Counted from the first letter of the stretch, positions 24,436 through 35,099 are shown. The stretch: DNA of 64,000 bases from Takakia lepidozioides (GCA_030704615.1 CM060733.1:8184001-8248000), one strand, 5' to 3'. Translations and numbers: made by a program. Notes: a model not told the origin generated them from the letters alone.

Positions 24436-24726
24436 GAGGTGTTGCCCTCAGGGGTCCTGATCTTGGAGGGTCGGGATGGCATGACTTGGAAGGACCATGT
24501 GCGTAATTGTGCGCCATGTCACCTTCCCAATGTCGATGGCAGAGTTGACCCAAACTTGGCAGTGGTACCTGCAGGTTTGAGGTGCATGCTCTGTGGGTCT
24601 GCCAAAGGGGCAGCCACCATGCTGGTGTGTGATCGATGCTCAAGGGGTTGGCATATGGGATGCTTGACACCACCTCTTGAGAAGGTTCCTGACGGAGATT
24701 GGTTGTGTCCACACTGCTTGGGATAG
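24436..24726 (+). pseudogene. PHD finger at the C-terminus of the retroelement polyprotein
   Basis: Immediately after the TGA at 24433, in the same frame, comes EVLPSGVLILEG and NCAPCHLPNVD, the normal gypsy integrase tail, and then a complete Cys4-His-Cys3 PHD finger: CMLC, CDRC, WHMGC and WLCPHC (about 24583-24716), with LTPPLEKVPDGDW before the last pair. PHD fingers bind the N-terminal tail of histone H3, often in a methylation-sensitive way. In chromoviruses a chromodomain sits in this place. The frame ends TAG at 24724-24726, probably the true end of the polyprotein. All eight metal ligands are present. Confidence 0.88.
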
Positions 24727-24986
24727 TGGCAGTGGACATGACTGGAGGCAGCTAACAAGACATGGGAGGCCAAGCTCATAGGAGTCAATACATGAGATCC
24801 TAAGCTCAAGTTCACAGGTTGCAAGACAGCGACTAACGATGGGGCAACTCTTGCACCCGGCCTCTTGATCTATCGAGTTTGAGTGTAGTAGGGATAGTGG
24901 TGGAGGACTTAGTGAGGCTATGGTCACTATCACATCTTGTGGCTACCTGGACTTAGAGGGACCTAAGCACCAGCTAGGGGGGCGAT

Positions 24987-25300
24987 TGTGTGGACTAGTG
25001 ACTGCCATAGTGGGCAGCATAGTGGCAGCCTAGTGACTGACTAGTTATAGCCTAGTGGTTGGACTAGTGGCTGGACTAGTGGTGGACTAGTGATATACTA
25101 GTGTGTGTGGCGTGCACATGTGTTGTGTGGTTTTGGACAGCGATGTAGTTGTGTAGCGATATGTATGCGCACGACAGCTACTTCATCCAACCATCAAGAC
25201 CTTTGGATGGATGAAGAATCTCCTACCACCAGATTTTCGAAGTTGAATTTTTTGCTTTATGAATTGCACCATCCGATACATCGAATTCATGTACTGTCAA
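24987..25300 (+). repeat. probable 3' LTR start, with reiterated ACTAGTG motif; right border unresolved
   Basis: A purine tract (CTAGGGGGGCG) precedes TGTGTGGACTAGTGACTGCC. Between 24990 and 25105 the word GACTAGTG or a one-base variant recurs about eight times, as seen in U3 regions with reiterated elements. No TATA box or CA end can be fixed, and no matching 5' copy was found in the window. The right border given is a guess. Confidence 0.4.
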
Positions 25301-25642
25301 GATCTCTACGGAGAACAAGCTCTCCAAAATAAACACAAAATATGCGCCCCACTCATCATTAGCCCTCCCTTTTTAGGCGAAAAAAACCTAAAAGCACCAA
25401 AAACCAAGCGCCTGCAACACCCCTTTGCAATTTTCAGGGGCAAAAATTAAAAAAAACGCGGAAACGGGGCGGGCTCTGGCCAGCTGGTGCTAGAAAGCAC
25501 CATGAATAGAAATCCGCTCCTCCAAACTGGAATACTGCCTCATTTGCACACTGTAAGTAGCACACTGCTCTCAAAAGATATTTGAGACGTGCTCTGTCTT
25601 CTACTAAAGCATATCTCTGATTGGATAGAAATATTGATCGAA

Positions 25643-25838
25643 GTGTTGTTAACCGTACATCACATTGACAAGAAGCCTGGGACGACAGAGGGAATCTTGA
25701 AGCTTTATGGTAGTCATTCAGGACTTGGATCATGGACTACATCATCGTTGGGCTAAGAATTTTCAAAACTACCCTCCACCTGAGTTTCGCACATGAAAAT
25801 AAAACAATGCAATGATTAAAAGTGAAGTTCTTCTTGCC
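25643..25838 (+). repeat. direct repeat, copy A (196 bp)
   Basis: Starts GTGTTGTTAACCGTACATCA and ends GTGAAGTTCTTCTTGC. It is nearly identical to 26185-26370, 542 bp downstream, apart from a 10-bp internal difference. The sequence between the copies is not repeated. No function recognised. Confidence 0.8.
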
Positions 25839-26184
25839 GAGAGAAGGAAAGGCCAAGGAGACCCCGGCCTCTCTTGCAAAGCTAACCAGCAAAGACAGGT
25901 TAGTTTGAGTAGTCTCCCGGTCTCGCATATGCTCACTACTTGTCAAATCCCTTATAATGCTAACAAAAATCCCAGCATCTTCAAAACTCCACGGAACTAG
26001 AGCTCCATCAAAAGCCTGAGTGTGCTGCGCTTTCTCGTGGCCCGCGAGCTCCGGTCTACACCAACCTCATCACCTGTCTTTCCAGGGAAAAACATCTTGA
26101 GTAGCCCTTGTAGGAGGGTGGGAGAAAAGTATTTGTATCTTTGGTGCAGTAGGGAGCACACCTGGCTCCACACACACACAGACA

Positions 26185-26370
26185 GTGTTGTTAACCGCAC
26201 ATCACATTGACGACGACAGAGGGAATCTAGTGAAGCTTTATGGTAGTCATTCAGGACTTGGATCATGGACTACATCATCGTTGGGCTAAGAATTTTCAAA
26301 ACTACCCTCCACTTGAGTTTCTCACATGAAAATAAAACAATACAAAGATTAAAAGTGAAGTTCTTCTTGC
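26185..26370 (+). repeat. direct repeat, copy B (186 bp)
   Basis: Second copy of the repeat at 25643-25838. A CACACACACACA run stands just before it. Confidence 0.8.
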
Positions 26371-27936
26371 TCTTCAAACAGATAGATTTTTGATGACTAG
26401 GACTGAAGTTTAGATATAGTCTAGTTCAGATCAAGAAATGGAGTTTGAAGTGGTGCACACTTCAAACTCTAAGTATCATCTGCCTTGTCATATCGTTAGT
26501 TGCAGGGGTAGGTTCAGTGGTTATCATTGATCTCAAGCACTACACCCCCCTCAAAACTGCAGTGATGAGGGTTGACTACTCCTCTCATACTTATTGATTG
26601 CGTTTGAAGTTTGAAGCTTATTTGTCGACAAAGAAAATAGTCTCTAAAACCAACAAATTTGTAGTGCATTGAATGGTTGTAGATGTCTTCTTTTCTGGCT
26701 CATAGTTATCCTGCACGGTTTTCTAAACCACACATGTTTTTATAAAGCACATGAGTGAATGGTATTAGATGGACCAGACGTCGAAAGAAATTATTGATTG
26801 CTTTCCTTAAATATTGTTTTCTCTTATGTGACCACATTGACCACTCAAAGTGTCATAGAATTCAATGCCGATGCTTATGTACAACCCATCAACTGTCCCA
26901 GTGTTATAAAGAAGGTTGCAACAGTTATGGATGGTTATAATGAGACTATTGACCTCATGAGCTCTGTTTTCGGACGGTGGACCCCTTCTCCTTCAGATAG
27001 ATATAAAATTCACTAATCTTGTCTAATACAAATATCTTGCAGTCATTTTAAAGTCTATGTTACCAGCTTTGTGATGAACTTTGAATGGATGAAATTGATT
27101 AAGAACTTCATCCCACAAACTTCCTTAAGTGTTTGGTCATAGGCCAACTTATCCAAACAATATGTATGTAGTCCTTTACATGTGACCTCTGTAGAAAGTT
27201 GCAACTTTTGGTCTATGACCAAGAGGTGCACAAATAAGTTGAAGTTTCATAATCTCTAATATGTTTTTGCCTCTGAGCTGTAATATGATTTTTTTTCCCA
27301 TTATTTTGCTCTTGTAGATTCGATCTTGTCTAGGCCGCTGTGTTTACTCTTGTCTTTCGCTCATATCAAGCTCAATTTTTTTCTCAAAGATCCAAGGGAA
27401 ACATCCAAAAAGATGGTGCAGTCTAGGAGGAGCAAAAGTCACACAATTTTCTTTTGGCAAGTTTGCAACGCAAGCAACAATTCTTTCATCGAGACTGAAG
27501 TATAATACTACCTTCTCTTTCACTTGCAAATACAACATAGAATGGATACCCGTGTCACCATAACCACCAGGCTGGAGTTTCCTCCTAACTGGGCTGCATA
27601 TGGGAGAGTGGTTAATTGGAGCGTTTTGCTTCACAAAAGTGAGGGAAGTGGAAGCTAGATTTGCATATTGTAAGCATAAATTCGATAGTGGTTTTGTAAT
27701 GCAGCAAACAAAACAATATATCACTCACAAAGTTAGCACAACTAGCAGAGATTAGTATGACATTTTGATGATGAGACATTGACATACAATGGGTACAATA
27801 CTCAACCCTAATATTTTTGTCATGCACAATGACTACATGAGTTGATAAATGAGCACAATTCACGTGGATAATTTGTCAAAGGAATCTCAAGAGATTTGGT
27901 ATGAATGACATTTTCACTTACATCATGAGGAATGAA
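26371..27936. other. spacer, no gene recognised
   Basis: Short frames such as 27344-27724 (- strand) have no recognisable motif. Part of this stretch is the 3' flank of the F-box gene. Confidence 0.4.
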
Positions 27937-29109
27937 CTAGACGTATTCATCTAGCCTAGGCTCAAAGCTAATTCCTCGCAACTGCCAATTGTTGATATCT
28001 GGAAGTCGCGGACAATTAGGCAACCAATGCCAAGATCTTTTTTGCAAATCATACAACATGGCCGGAGAACTTTCAGAGATGGTCAAACAAATGAGATTGC
28101 CATTGCCAAAACAAAAGAAATGTCTGGAGGGACGCAACATCTCAACAAACTCCCTACGAAGTTTGCGTGGCATCCTCTCAACTTCCGTCCACAACATTTT
28201 TGGTTTTTCAAGCTCCCAGATTCGGATGCCAAGAAATGTTCCTTCTTCAGAACCTCCCACCATCATCAGTCGGCCATGACACTCCACTAGTGAGGGGGAC
28301 ACAATGTTAGGGGGCATTCTTACATGCACTTCAGTCCATAGACCTTTTTTTAAGTCATATGCAATCACACCAAAGGGGGAGAAGGTTACGCAGTAAAACA
28401 ATCCAGCGCACCAAACAGCGTAGCCTGCCCCGAGCTTCCAAGCAGCAGCCATGATCGGCCAGGGTGTGCCACCAATTATCCATGAGTTTGTGGTAGAATC
28501 GTAGATCTCTGTTGCTAATCTACCATTGTGAGCATCATCAAAGAAGAGACCAGCCACAAGGATTTTGTATGAGTTTGTCGAACGGTCTCTTGCCATGCCA
28601 ACCACATGTATCGTCTTGATGAATCGCATAGGAGGTAAATGCTGCCAAAATTTGGTCATCGGATTGCTTACGAATAGATTTGGCCATGGGAAAAATTCAT
28701 TTCCATAGCAAAGCAATCCTTCCGCCGCAGCCAACACACATTTCTCTGGAGAAGCTGAGGGAATAGGAATGTCATGCCATCTTCTCAAAGCCGAGTTGTA
28801 AGCGGACGATATTTTCCCCGCTGTGTACATGATGATCCAAGGTTTTTGAGGAGAGATTTTTGAGTATCTATCTACAAACCTGTCAGAAAGCAAAATAGAG
28901 TACCATAGTTTGCAGACAGTGCGCATTCGAAAGAGACTATGGATTGGTAGACACGCAAGAATTCTTTCTATTAGATCTTCGGGAAGCAAGTGCCAAAGGT
29001 TTTCATCCATAGTTATTTCCTGGTCCTCACTAGTTGAAGCTATTGTTCCCATGGCCACATCAATCAAACAGTCATTGTTCATCACCCTTTCTTCCTTCAA
29101 TACAAGCAT
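27937..29109 (-). CDS. F-box/kelch-like protein, substrate receptor of an SCF ubiquitin ligase
   Basis: An intact single-exon frame of 390 residues with ATG at 29109-29107. Residues about 40-80 form the F-box (LLPEDLIERILACLPIHSLF, then RTVCKLWYSIL), which docks on SKP1. The rest is a kelch-like beta-propeller region: PWIIMYT, EGLLCYG, VSNPMTKFWQHLPP, then SLVECHGRLMMVGG and WHWLPNCP. The length and arrangement match the plant F-box/kelch family that includes LEAF CURLING RESPONSIVENESS and its paralogues, which choose proteins for ubiquitination. The absence of introns is common in this family. About 360 bp separate it from the tRNA gene. Confidence 0.88.
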   Translation of the reverse strand: MLVLKEERVMNNDCLIDVAMGTIASTSEDQEITMDENLWHLLPEDLIERILACLPIHSLFRMRTVCKLWYSILLSDRFVDRYSKISPQKPWIIMYTAGKISSAYNSALRRWHDIPIPSASPEKCVLAAAEGLLCYGNEFFPWPNLFVSNPMTKFWQHLPPMRFIKTIHVVGMARDRSTNSYKILVAGLFFDDAHNGRLATEIYDSTTNSWIIGGTPWPIMAAAWKLGAGYAVWCAGLFYCVTFSPFGVIAYDLKKGLWTEVHVRMPPNIVSPSLVECHGRLMMVGGSEEGTFLGIRIWELEKPKMLWTEVERMPRKLRREFVEMLRPSRHFFCFGNGNLICLTISESSPAMLYDLQKRSWHWLPNCPRLPDINNWQLRGISFEPRLDEYV

Positions 29110-29467
29110 ACATCACTCGTCTATAAAATGCTTGAAGTGTAATTTGGAAGATTATCACTTGGTGAAGATACCTACCGTGACTGGAAAAAAATCAACAAAC
29201 ACAGGGACACCCAAGGCACCTTGAACTTTACTGCTACGTGTGAAGATCGAAACTGCAAGAAAGAAAATCAACCAATACCTGAAAAAATATCACAGGTGCC
29301 GAGACAGGAAAAGAGAGAAGGAAAGAGTCGCATTGAAAGGGTGCACTGCTTAGGGACAGTCACCCTTGAAGAGTAAGATCCTTTTAGTTTACAACTTACT
29401 ATACTGCTTGTGGTTTCGGGGACTGACAAAAGGATTTATAGTTATTTCAACTACTGTAATTACATGT
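29110..29467. other. 5' flank of the F-box gene
   Basis: No coding signal. Probably the promoter and leader of the F-box gene. No specific element can be named. Confidence 0.4.
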
Positions 29468-29484
29468 GCTGGAGTAGCTCAGTT

Positions 29485-29517
<33 letters not shown>

Positions 29518-29541
29518 GAGGTTCGAACCCTCCTTCTAGCG
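29468..29541 (+). tRNA. tRNA-Asn (anticodon GTT), nuclear type
   Basis: A 74-nt cloverleaf: 7-bp acceptor stem with two G-U pairs (GCTGGAG/TTCTAGC), D arm GCTC...GAGC, anticodon stem TGTGG/CCACA with loop CTGTTAA (GTT at 29502-29504), 5-nt variable loop and T arm GGAGG-TTCGAAC-CCTCC. Discriminator base G. A and B boxes for RNA polymerase III (TAGCTCAGTTGG and GGTTCGAACCC) are intact. No intron and no encoded CCA. It matches nuclear plant tRNA-Asn rather than the chloroplast gene. The first T-run that could terminate transcription is about 50 bp downstream. Confidence 0.96.
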
Positions 29542-30455
29542 CCCATGCAGTATCTTCGGACTGCTTAGTTTCTGGAGTGCTGATGGTTCATCTTTTTGAG
29601 GTTGCGAGTTTTTTTTCTGATTTAAAATATCCGATCGATAAGGAGGTTACCAGTGAAATGCTTATTAAGGGCGATTGACCCACTGTGCAATGTGGTATCC
29701 CGCATTTGAACCCAGGACCACTATCCCACTACCACTGGTGGTGTTGCAGGTTAATTAATTAAGCAATTTACGGATAGGTGGGTTGCAGGTTTTTTAATCT
29801 CGCATACTTTTTTAGTTCTTGTTTCTGCAGACCTTTTTATCTATATCCAATTGTTTTCTGAACTTTGAAGGAAGACTTACATAGTCTCAATCCACAGGGT
29901 TATGGAACTGACATGAGGTACAGAGGACTGAATGCTATACTTGAGTTCTGATCTCAGTGCACTGGACACCATGAGAGAATTAGAGACAGTCTTCAAATCA
30001 TGTATCACTTAAGGAGTGGTGTAGTATTTTCAAGAGTGCTCCCATTCCAATCCACAAACATGCAAAGCCCTGAACTGTTAGGCAAGTTGTGAACTTGACA
30101 AGGGTGACAAAGCCACAACCAACCTTCCATGAATTCAACATGGAATCAAAAGTCACAGACTCAACACAAAGTAATTTCATGTTGGTGGGGCACGGGCACT
30201 CTTCAGCTTCTTGTTTCAAAACTCAGTTGTCCTCTTTGAAATCAGAACAAAACCAAGATTTGCAATAACCTTGAAAGAGCGACAAATTCACTGATTTGGA
30301 GGGTTAAACCTTTGGCATTGCGTAGATAACTTGAAGTCTTAACCACAGGATAACCCTGAAGTAGAAACCTGAAGCTGTTTTTGAAGATTTAAAAAAGAGC
30401 TATTGCCCTCTGTATCCTAAAACCAACCCTCTACCCAATATAATGTTGGAAACAG
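29542..30455. other. spacer; possible SINE remnant
   Basis: 29690-29755 read on the - strand contains CAGTGGTAGTGGG and GGGTTCAAATGC, resembling degenerate A and B boxes of a tRNA-derived SINE like the one at 34139. There is no target duplication, so this is only suggestive. The rest shows nothing. Confidence 0.3.
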
Positions 30456-31490
30456 TCATCTGTGGCCGACCCAGTTCCACTTACTCCACCTGACTCTGAG
30501 TAAAAGGTGCAAGGCTGTACAAGTACACCACACAAAAAACATGCAGACAGCCATACCAATGCTTCCAAAAGAGAACCAGAGGAATACGAAAAAGCTTAGC
30601 AAAGCTGTCCACCATGCCAGCACCATATGTATGAAAGAGAGAGGGAGAAAAATAAGCATCACTGTCAGAGCCCACGCGACCTTTGCAACATCCGATAGCT
30701 TGCCCTCAACTACCCTGGGGACAAGCTCGGTAGCTAATGCTGCAATGTGGGAGACTTGAAGGAAGACAGGGACTTTGGTCCAAATACTTGGTGTGCCATT
30801 GCAAGATGATTGTACAGTGTGGGTGGGTGGTGAAGAGCTGAGAACGCGCAGCAGTATGTAGTTTTTGGGTAGCTCTTGGAGAGCCCGCCATGCACATACA
30901 CTCCTGCATTCAGGGCAACGAACACATCGCTGCCCCAGACCTGCATCAAAGAAAAGGTGCTCGAGGCAACCCTGTTACAACAGACAGGAAACAGAATCAA
31001 CATTACAACATTTAAATGACACTAAATGACTACCAGAGTAAATGAAATTCAAGGAATCCTGATATGCTATAGAGACTTCATAAGGCCTGAATTGCTGTGC
31101 TGTTGCATTTGGAGGTCTCACAAAAACTGACTGTCACTGGTAATTTCACTTCCTGACGGTAAACTTTGTGTTTCCTGGAAATGTTCTTAGCAAACTGTTG
31201 CTGTTTCCTTTTGCATCTCAAATTCACTCACCATCCCAATATGCAGCTTTGTGCCACTTGACAGTCTCTCTCACAAATTTCATTCAAAAGCATTGGAATT
31301 GATGTCCTTCCAAACTTTTGTCACAAAGAAAGCTGAAGACTGGAACCTGGCATATGGTGTGGCCACAATGAAGGAGGCGAGGCGTGTGGGCACCAGCATC
31401 AAACCCATCCCAGCACACAGGGCAGTCTGGCAGCTGTATGGGGAGGCCCCCCCTTGCCTGGCCCCTTGTTAGAGGGCCACTTTTCTTCAT
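30456..31490 (-). CDS. RING-type E3 ubiquitin ligase with C-terminal membrane segments, two exons
   Basis: Exon 1 is 31490-31347 (ATG at 31490-31488, ends CAG before a GT donor). Exon 2 is 30971-30456 (AG acceptor, stop TGA). Phases agree, giving 219 residues. The C3HC4 RING crosses the intron: CPVC, LLHCGHTIC in exon 1, then CLEHL and RCPECR in exon 2. After a Ser/Thr-rich linker the C-terminal 80 residues are strongly hydrophobic (VMLIFLPLSFIHMVLAWW, LLSFFVFLWFSF, MAVCMFFVWC), enough for two or three membrane helices, ending in a basic tail. Small plant RING ligases with this build sit in endomembranes and ubiquitinate membrane clients. Exon 2 has no internal stop over 172 codons, so I take the gene as intact. 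The 5' start could lie further upstream. Confidence 0.75.
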
Positions 31491-33291
31491 CTCTATTTCA
31501 CCAACACCCACCTAATGGACAATGCCTGCCTCACCAGACTTTGCCAGCGAGATCATCTGCTCAAAGACAAAATGCCTGGAAGAATCTCTCTGTCAGGGGC
31601 TAGTTTTGTTAGCTGGTTTTTCTGACCTAGAGGTGATCAACCGGGAACAGTAACGAGTGAACACTACTCTCGGCAACCACTGATCCTTCACGCATGCGGG
31701 CATAAGAAATAAGAGAAACACATGCTTCACTCTACATTCATCGTCATATACTACATACATATATTGGACCTTCGTAGGAATAAATCCAGACTGATAACAG
31801 CACAATGTGAAAAAACCTATTCGTACAGTGCAAAGTGGGAAAAATCTAATCCCACTGCCACTTTCCCACAAAAAAAGTAGGGCACATAAACGAAGCTCAA
31901 CGCATGCTGCCAACTGGGTCTGCCTGTGCAATCTTACAACACTTTAGTTCCAAAGCCTCAATGAAAGTTTGCTACAGACTACATGAGGATCAATGCAGAA
32001 ACATAATCATCAACACCTTATAGATCATTGAAGTTGTAAGAATGTCCACCGTTAGCATTGCATTTCACTTTGGAAAAGAAATGGAAAATCGTGTATGAAA
32101 AGTAGAGTACCCTTGACGGTACACAGCAGTATAGTGGAGAAAAGTGCTCGCCCACGACTACGACAGGCAACCTTCTAGCAATATTGCTCTTCATTGATCA
32201 ACTCCCGGGCATATCCACTCCGATCTTGCCCTAGATATACCATAACTGCAGCAGATGATATCCACTGTCTATTGAGCTATACATTCGCCCTCGACTGACT
32301 GGTCTGTCTTTTGTCGCCTCATGCCTTGATTTCTCCCTTCATATCAGAGCCTTGGATCAGCGTGGCATCTGTCGACAGATGCAACAATGTAGACCCACTG
32401 AGGCAACGAATCACAATCACAACACAGTAATTGTGAGCGCATATTATTATAATTACGACTCGAGATGTCGTAACTCAAATTGGCGGAGACATATCTCCAA
32501 ACAGCCAACTTGGGAGTGGAAGTAATCAGTGTAGAACATCACGGAAAACCCAGTGATACTTCCCCCAACACCAACAAACAGCCGAGATGGAGCCCAATAA
32601 CTCCAATTGGAAAAGCTCAAGATTTGAATTACAAAACTCCGAGCCGACGATCACTCCAAACGAAAATGCAGACCTTGGCGCATACTCTTAAGAAACATTA
32701 CGAGAAAACGTGCTCGGAGAGAAGCCGGAAGAGTGCAGTAGTCGTCGACAAGCACAGTTCCAATACCCGGAGCCACTTGAGAAGCTGTCCAAGCCCAAGA
32801 TGAGACCCTAACTGGTGCGACAAATGGCAGCAAGCCAGCAGCAGGCCTGCAGAGTTCCAGGTGTCGATCCCCATTGTTTGTGCCTTGTCTTGTGCATCGC
32901 TCCACGCCCCACGCCACGTGCTATGCCTCCGCCTCCGCCACAGCGCTGCCGTGACGCCATTCCGTAAGTACATATTGGCACAACACTGTGCACGCCCGCT
33001 TCTCTCCCTCACCCACGTGCCATTCAAATCTTCTCACCTTCTCACTTAGGGTTCCGTTTCTCCCAAGCCTGCACCTGGTTTTGTTCATCCTTGTGACTTT
33101 GCATAGGGTTCCATGTTCCCTCCCCTGGACCACACACTTTCTAGAGCTCCATATCTCCTCTTTGGTAGGGAGATTGTTCTTCATGTGCAGAGCAGACAGG
33201 CAAACTTAGACTAGATGGCCTTTGGAGGAGGTTTGGTGATGGGTTTCTTGGAATTTTTCCTGAGGTTGTTTGGTCTCCTTCAGCCTTACAA
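31491..33291. other. spacer, no gene recognised
   Basis: A + strand frame without ATG (32480-32803) and a - strand frame (32651-33027) overlap and match nothing. The first few hundred bases are the 5' flank of the RING gene. Confidence 0.4.
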
Positions 33292-34138
33292 ACAAATGCC
33301 TCCTCCAAAGAAGGGTGAAGATATACTCGTCACGTACGTACAAGGGAGTCCATGTTAACATTTGGGCAGTTGTGGGATTGCCATCGTCTTCTCATCCCCT
33401 TTTTCTTTGCTCTTTGTTGCACGTTGGTACGTATTGTCCCGGGCGATGGCCTGAGTAAAGTTCAATTTTGTAGATGGGTTTCTGATGCAGCTATGGCAGT
33501 TCAACACTGAGGTTGTGATGTAACATACAGGTGGTTTGGTCCGCGGGATCAATTGTTGCAAGGGTGCTATTGTACTTGTTGCTCTTTTTAGTGGCCCCCG
33601 CTCTTCTCTCCATTCCTCCCATAATGCATGAGCCTTACATAAATGACTATTGATGGAGAACATCTCTCTTGTTAATATTTTCTCTATTTTCGAGGAGGAG
33701 AAACACTCTAGAACAAACACCATAAATGGACATATGATTATTCAACCTCTTGGAGTTCATAGGCATCTTGGCTAGGATATGACTTGAAGATTTAGTTGCT
33801 CCCAAATTGCAGTGATATTTGCTAGATACATATCTCAATTCTTAAGGTATATCATTTTCTCTCTTGTGGGCATGGGGAAATAGAAAGTTTATTGCGATGC
33901 ATGAGCAACAATCCATGGACAACCAACTCAAAAGGCGAATGTGCATTCATAGTGGATGGATCATGAGGAGCTCTTTGGAACATTTCCTTCATGAAAAATT
34001 TATTATATTCCCACCTAGAAGCATACAGATCAATAAGAGGGAGGGAACGGTACCATAGAGGTTAAAATTCCACATTCCCTCACTCCTCAGACAGAATGAG
34101 GGAAGTTTACATTTTCATATCCTTAAGATTAATTACAG

Positions 34139-34315
34139 GGGGATAACCAACATGTAGCCCAGTGGTAATGGGCACATACCACGTTGGATGTGGTTGTAGG
34201 TTCAAACCACGGTCTGGTGTGTCATGAAGGTGTCAACCTTTCAGCTGGAAGGCAGTAGCCCTTGTGGTGAAGAGACACCATAAGTTACGCTTCCTTCGGG
34301 AGGCGTCATACTTTC
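34139..34315 (+). mobile_element. tRNA-derived SINE (177 bp) with 10-bp target duplication
   Basis: TTAATTACAG flanks it exactly at 34129-34138 and 34316-34325, and copy 2 of the surrounding repeat lacks the insert. An internal RNA polymerase III promoter is visible: A box TAGCCCAGTGG at 34155-34165 and B box GGTTCAAACCA at 34199-34209, spaced as in a tRNA. A tRNA-unrelated body follows (TCAGCTGGAAGGCAGTAGCC) and the end is short and pyrimidine-rich (CATACTTTC). Mobilisation would depend on a LINE elsewhere. Confidence 0.85.
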
Positions 34316-34602
34316 TTAATTACAGAGGATAAACTGTTACATTTTATACCTTTTTTTGGGGATGAATTGCTTATTCCATACCTAGCAGTGGATACGTGGT
34401 AAGTTTTTTATGATTCTTGAAGGCATAACTACCATTCTATTACCTGTATGAAAATGGAAGTAATGGTCATATAATTTGAACATCACCAGAAGCGATGAGT
34501 ATTTGTTTTCTACAAAACATAATTGTAAAGTAGTCCATTCCACCTTGAAAGAGGTTATGAATTGAATTTATACATCAAAACTGTATCAACGACTCTTCCT
34601 AC

Positions 34603-35099
34603 CAGTGTTGTACCGGTATATAGGGTATTGTCTGGTCTGTGCACATGTATATGCACTGGTATTAGATACCAGACCTAGTCTGGTATCATTTGGGAGAATA
34701 CTTGGTCTTATACCAGGACCAGGCTGATATCAGTTTTTTCATACCAGCCACAATACTAGTATTCCTCCCCACGTATTCTTCTATTACTTTGGTATGTGTA
34801 ATATATTAATTTATTGTCTACATATTTGTACTTAAATATATTTATTTCTTTATTATATTGTATTTGTTTCCACTTGATACTTGTTATTTGATAAACTTGC
34901 TATTCAATGATGGCTTTGGAATGATACCAGAATTGATATCTCATACCAGCTGGTACTGTGGTCATGATACTCATACTCATACCAGTCTCAAAACAATACA
35001 TCTATTATTATATAAACCAAACTGGTATGATTTTTTTTCGATATTTCGGGTACCAAGACAAGTTTGGTATGTCCTAAAACTGATACCAGTACAAAACTG
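34603..35099. mobile_element. non-autonomous hAT-like MITE (497 bp) with 8-bp target duplication
   Basis: CTTCCTAC stands at 34595-34602 and again at 35100-35107. The terminal inverted repeats are CAGTGTTGTACCGGTAT on the left and CAGTTTTGTACTGGTAT on the right (read inward), 15 of 17 identical. An 8-bp duplication and a CAGTGTTG-like terminus are hAT hallmarks. The interior has no gene but many TACCAG or CTGGTA words, likely subterminal transposase sites. The empty site is seen in repeat copy 2 near 41620. Confidence 0.87.

Larger units (their letters stand above)
17572..25300 (+). mobile_element. Ty3/gypsy retroelement encoding a DNMT3-like methyltransferase and a PHD finger (decayed)
   Basis: Domain order along the + strand is Gag with two zinc knuckles, aspartic protease, DNMT3-like cytosine methyltransferase, reverse transcriptase, RNase H, integrase, PHD finger. 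Protease-RT-RNase H-integrase is the Ty3/gypsy order. One reading frame (position multiple of 3) serves from 18168 to about 22140, so Gag, protease and methyltransferase were one polyprotein with Pol. At least ten in-frame stops and three frame changes make this copy inactive. A purine tract at 24977-24987 (CTAGGGGGGCG) followed by TGTGTGGACTAG marks the probable start of the 3' LTR. Its right end and the 5' LTR are not resolved, so the outer borders are approximate. Confidence 0.85.

Noticed and set aside
29468-29541. Chloroplast DNA insertion carrying trnN
   Set aside because: The stems and flanks match the nuclear-type tRNA-Asn and not the plastid gene, and no other plastid sequence is adjacent.
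29690-29755. Second tRNA-like SINE on the - strand
   Set aside because: Box-like words are present, but no target duplication or body similarity could be shown.
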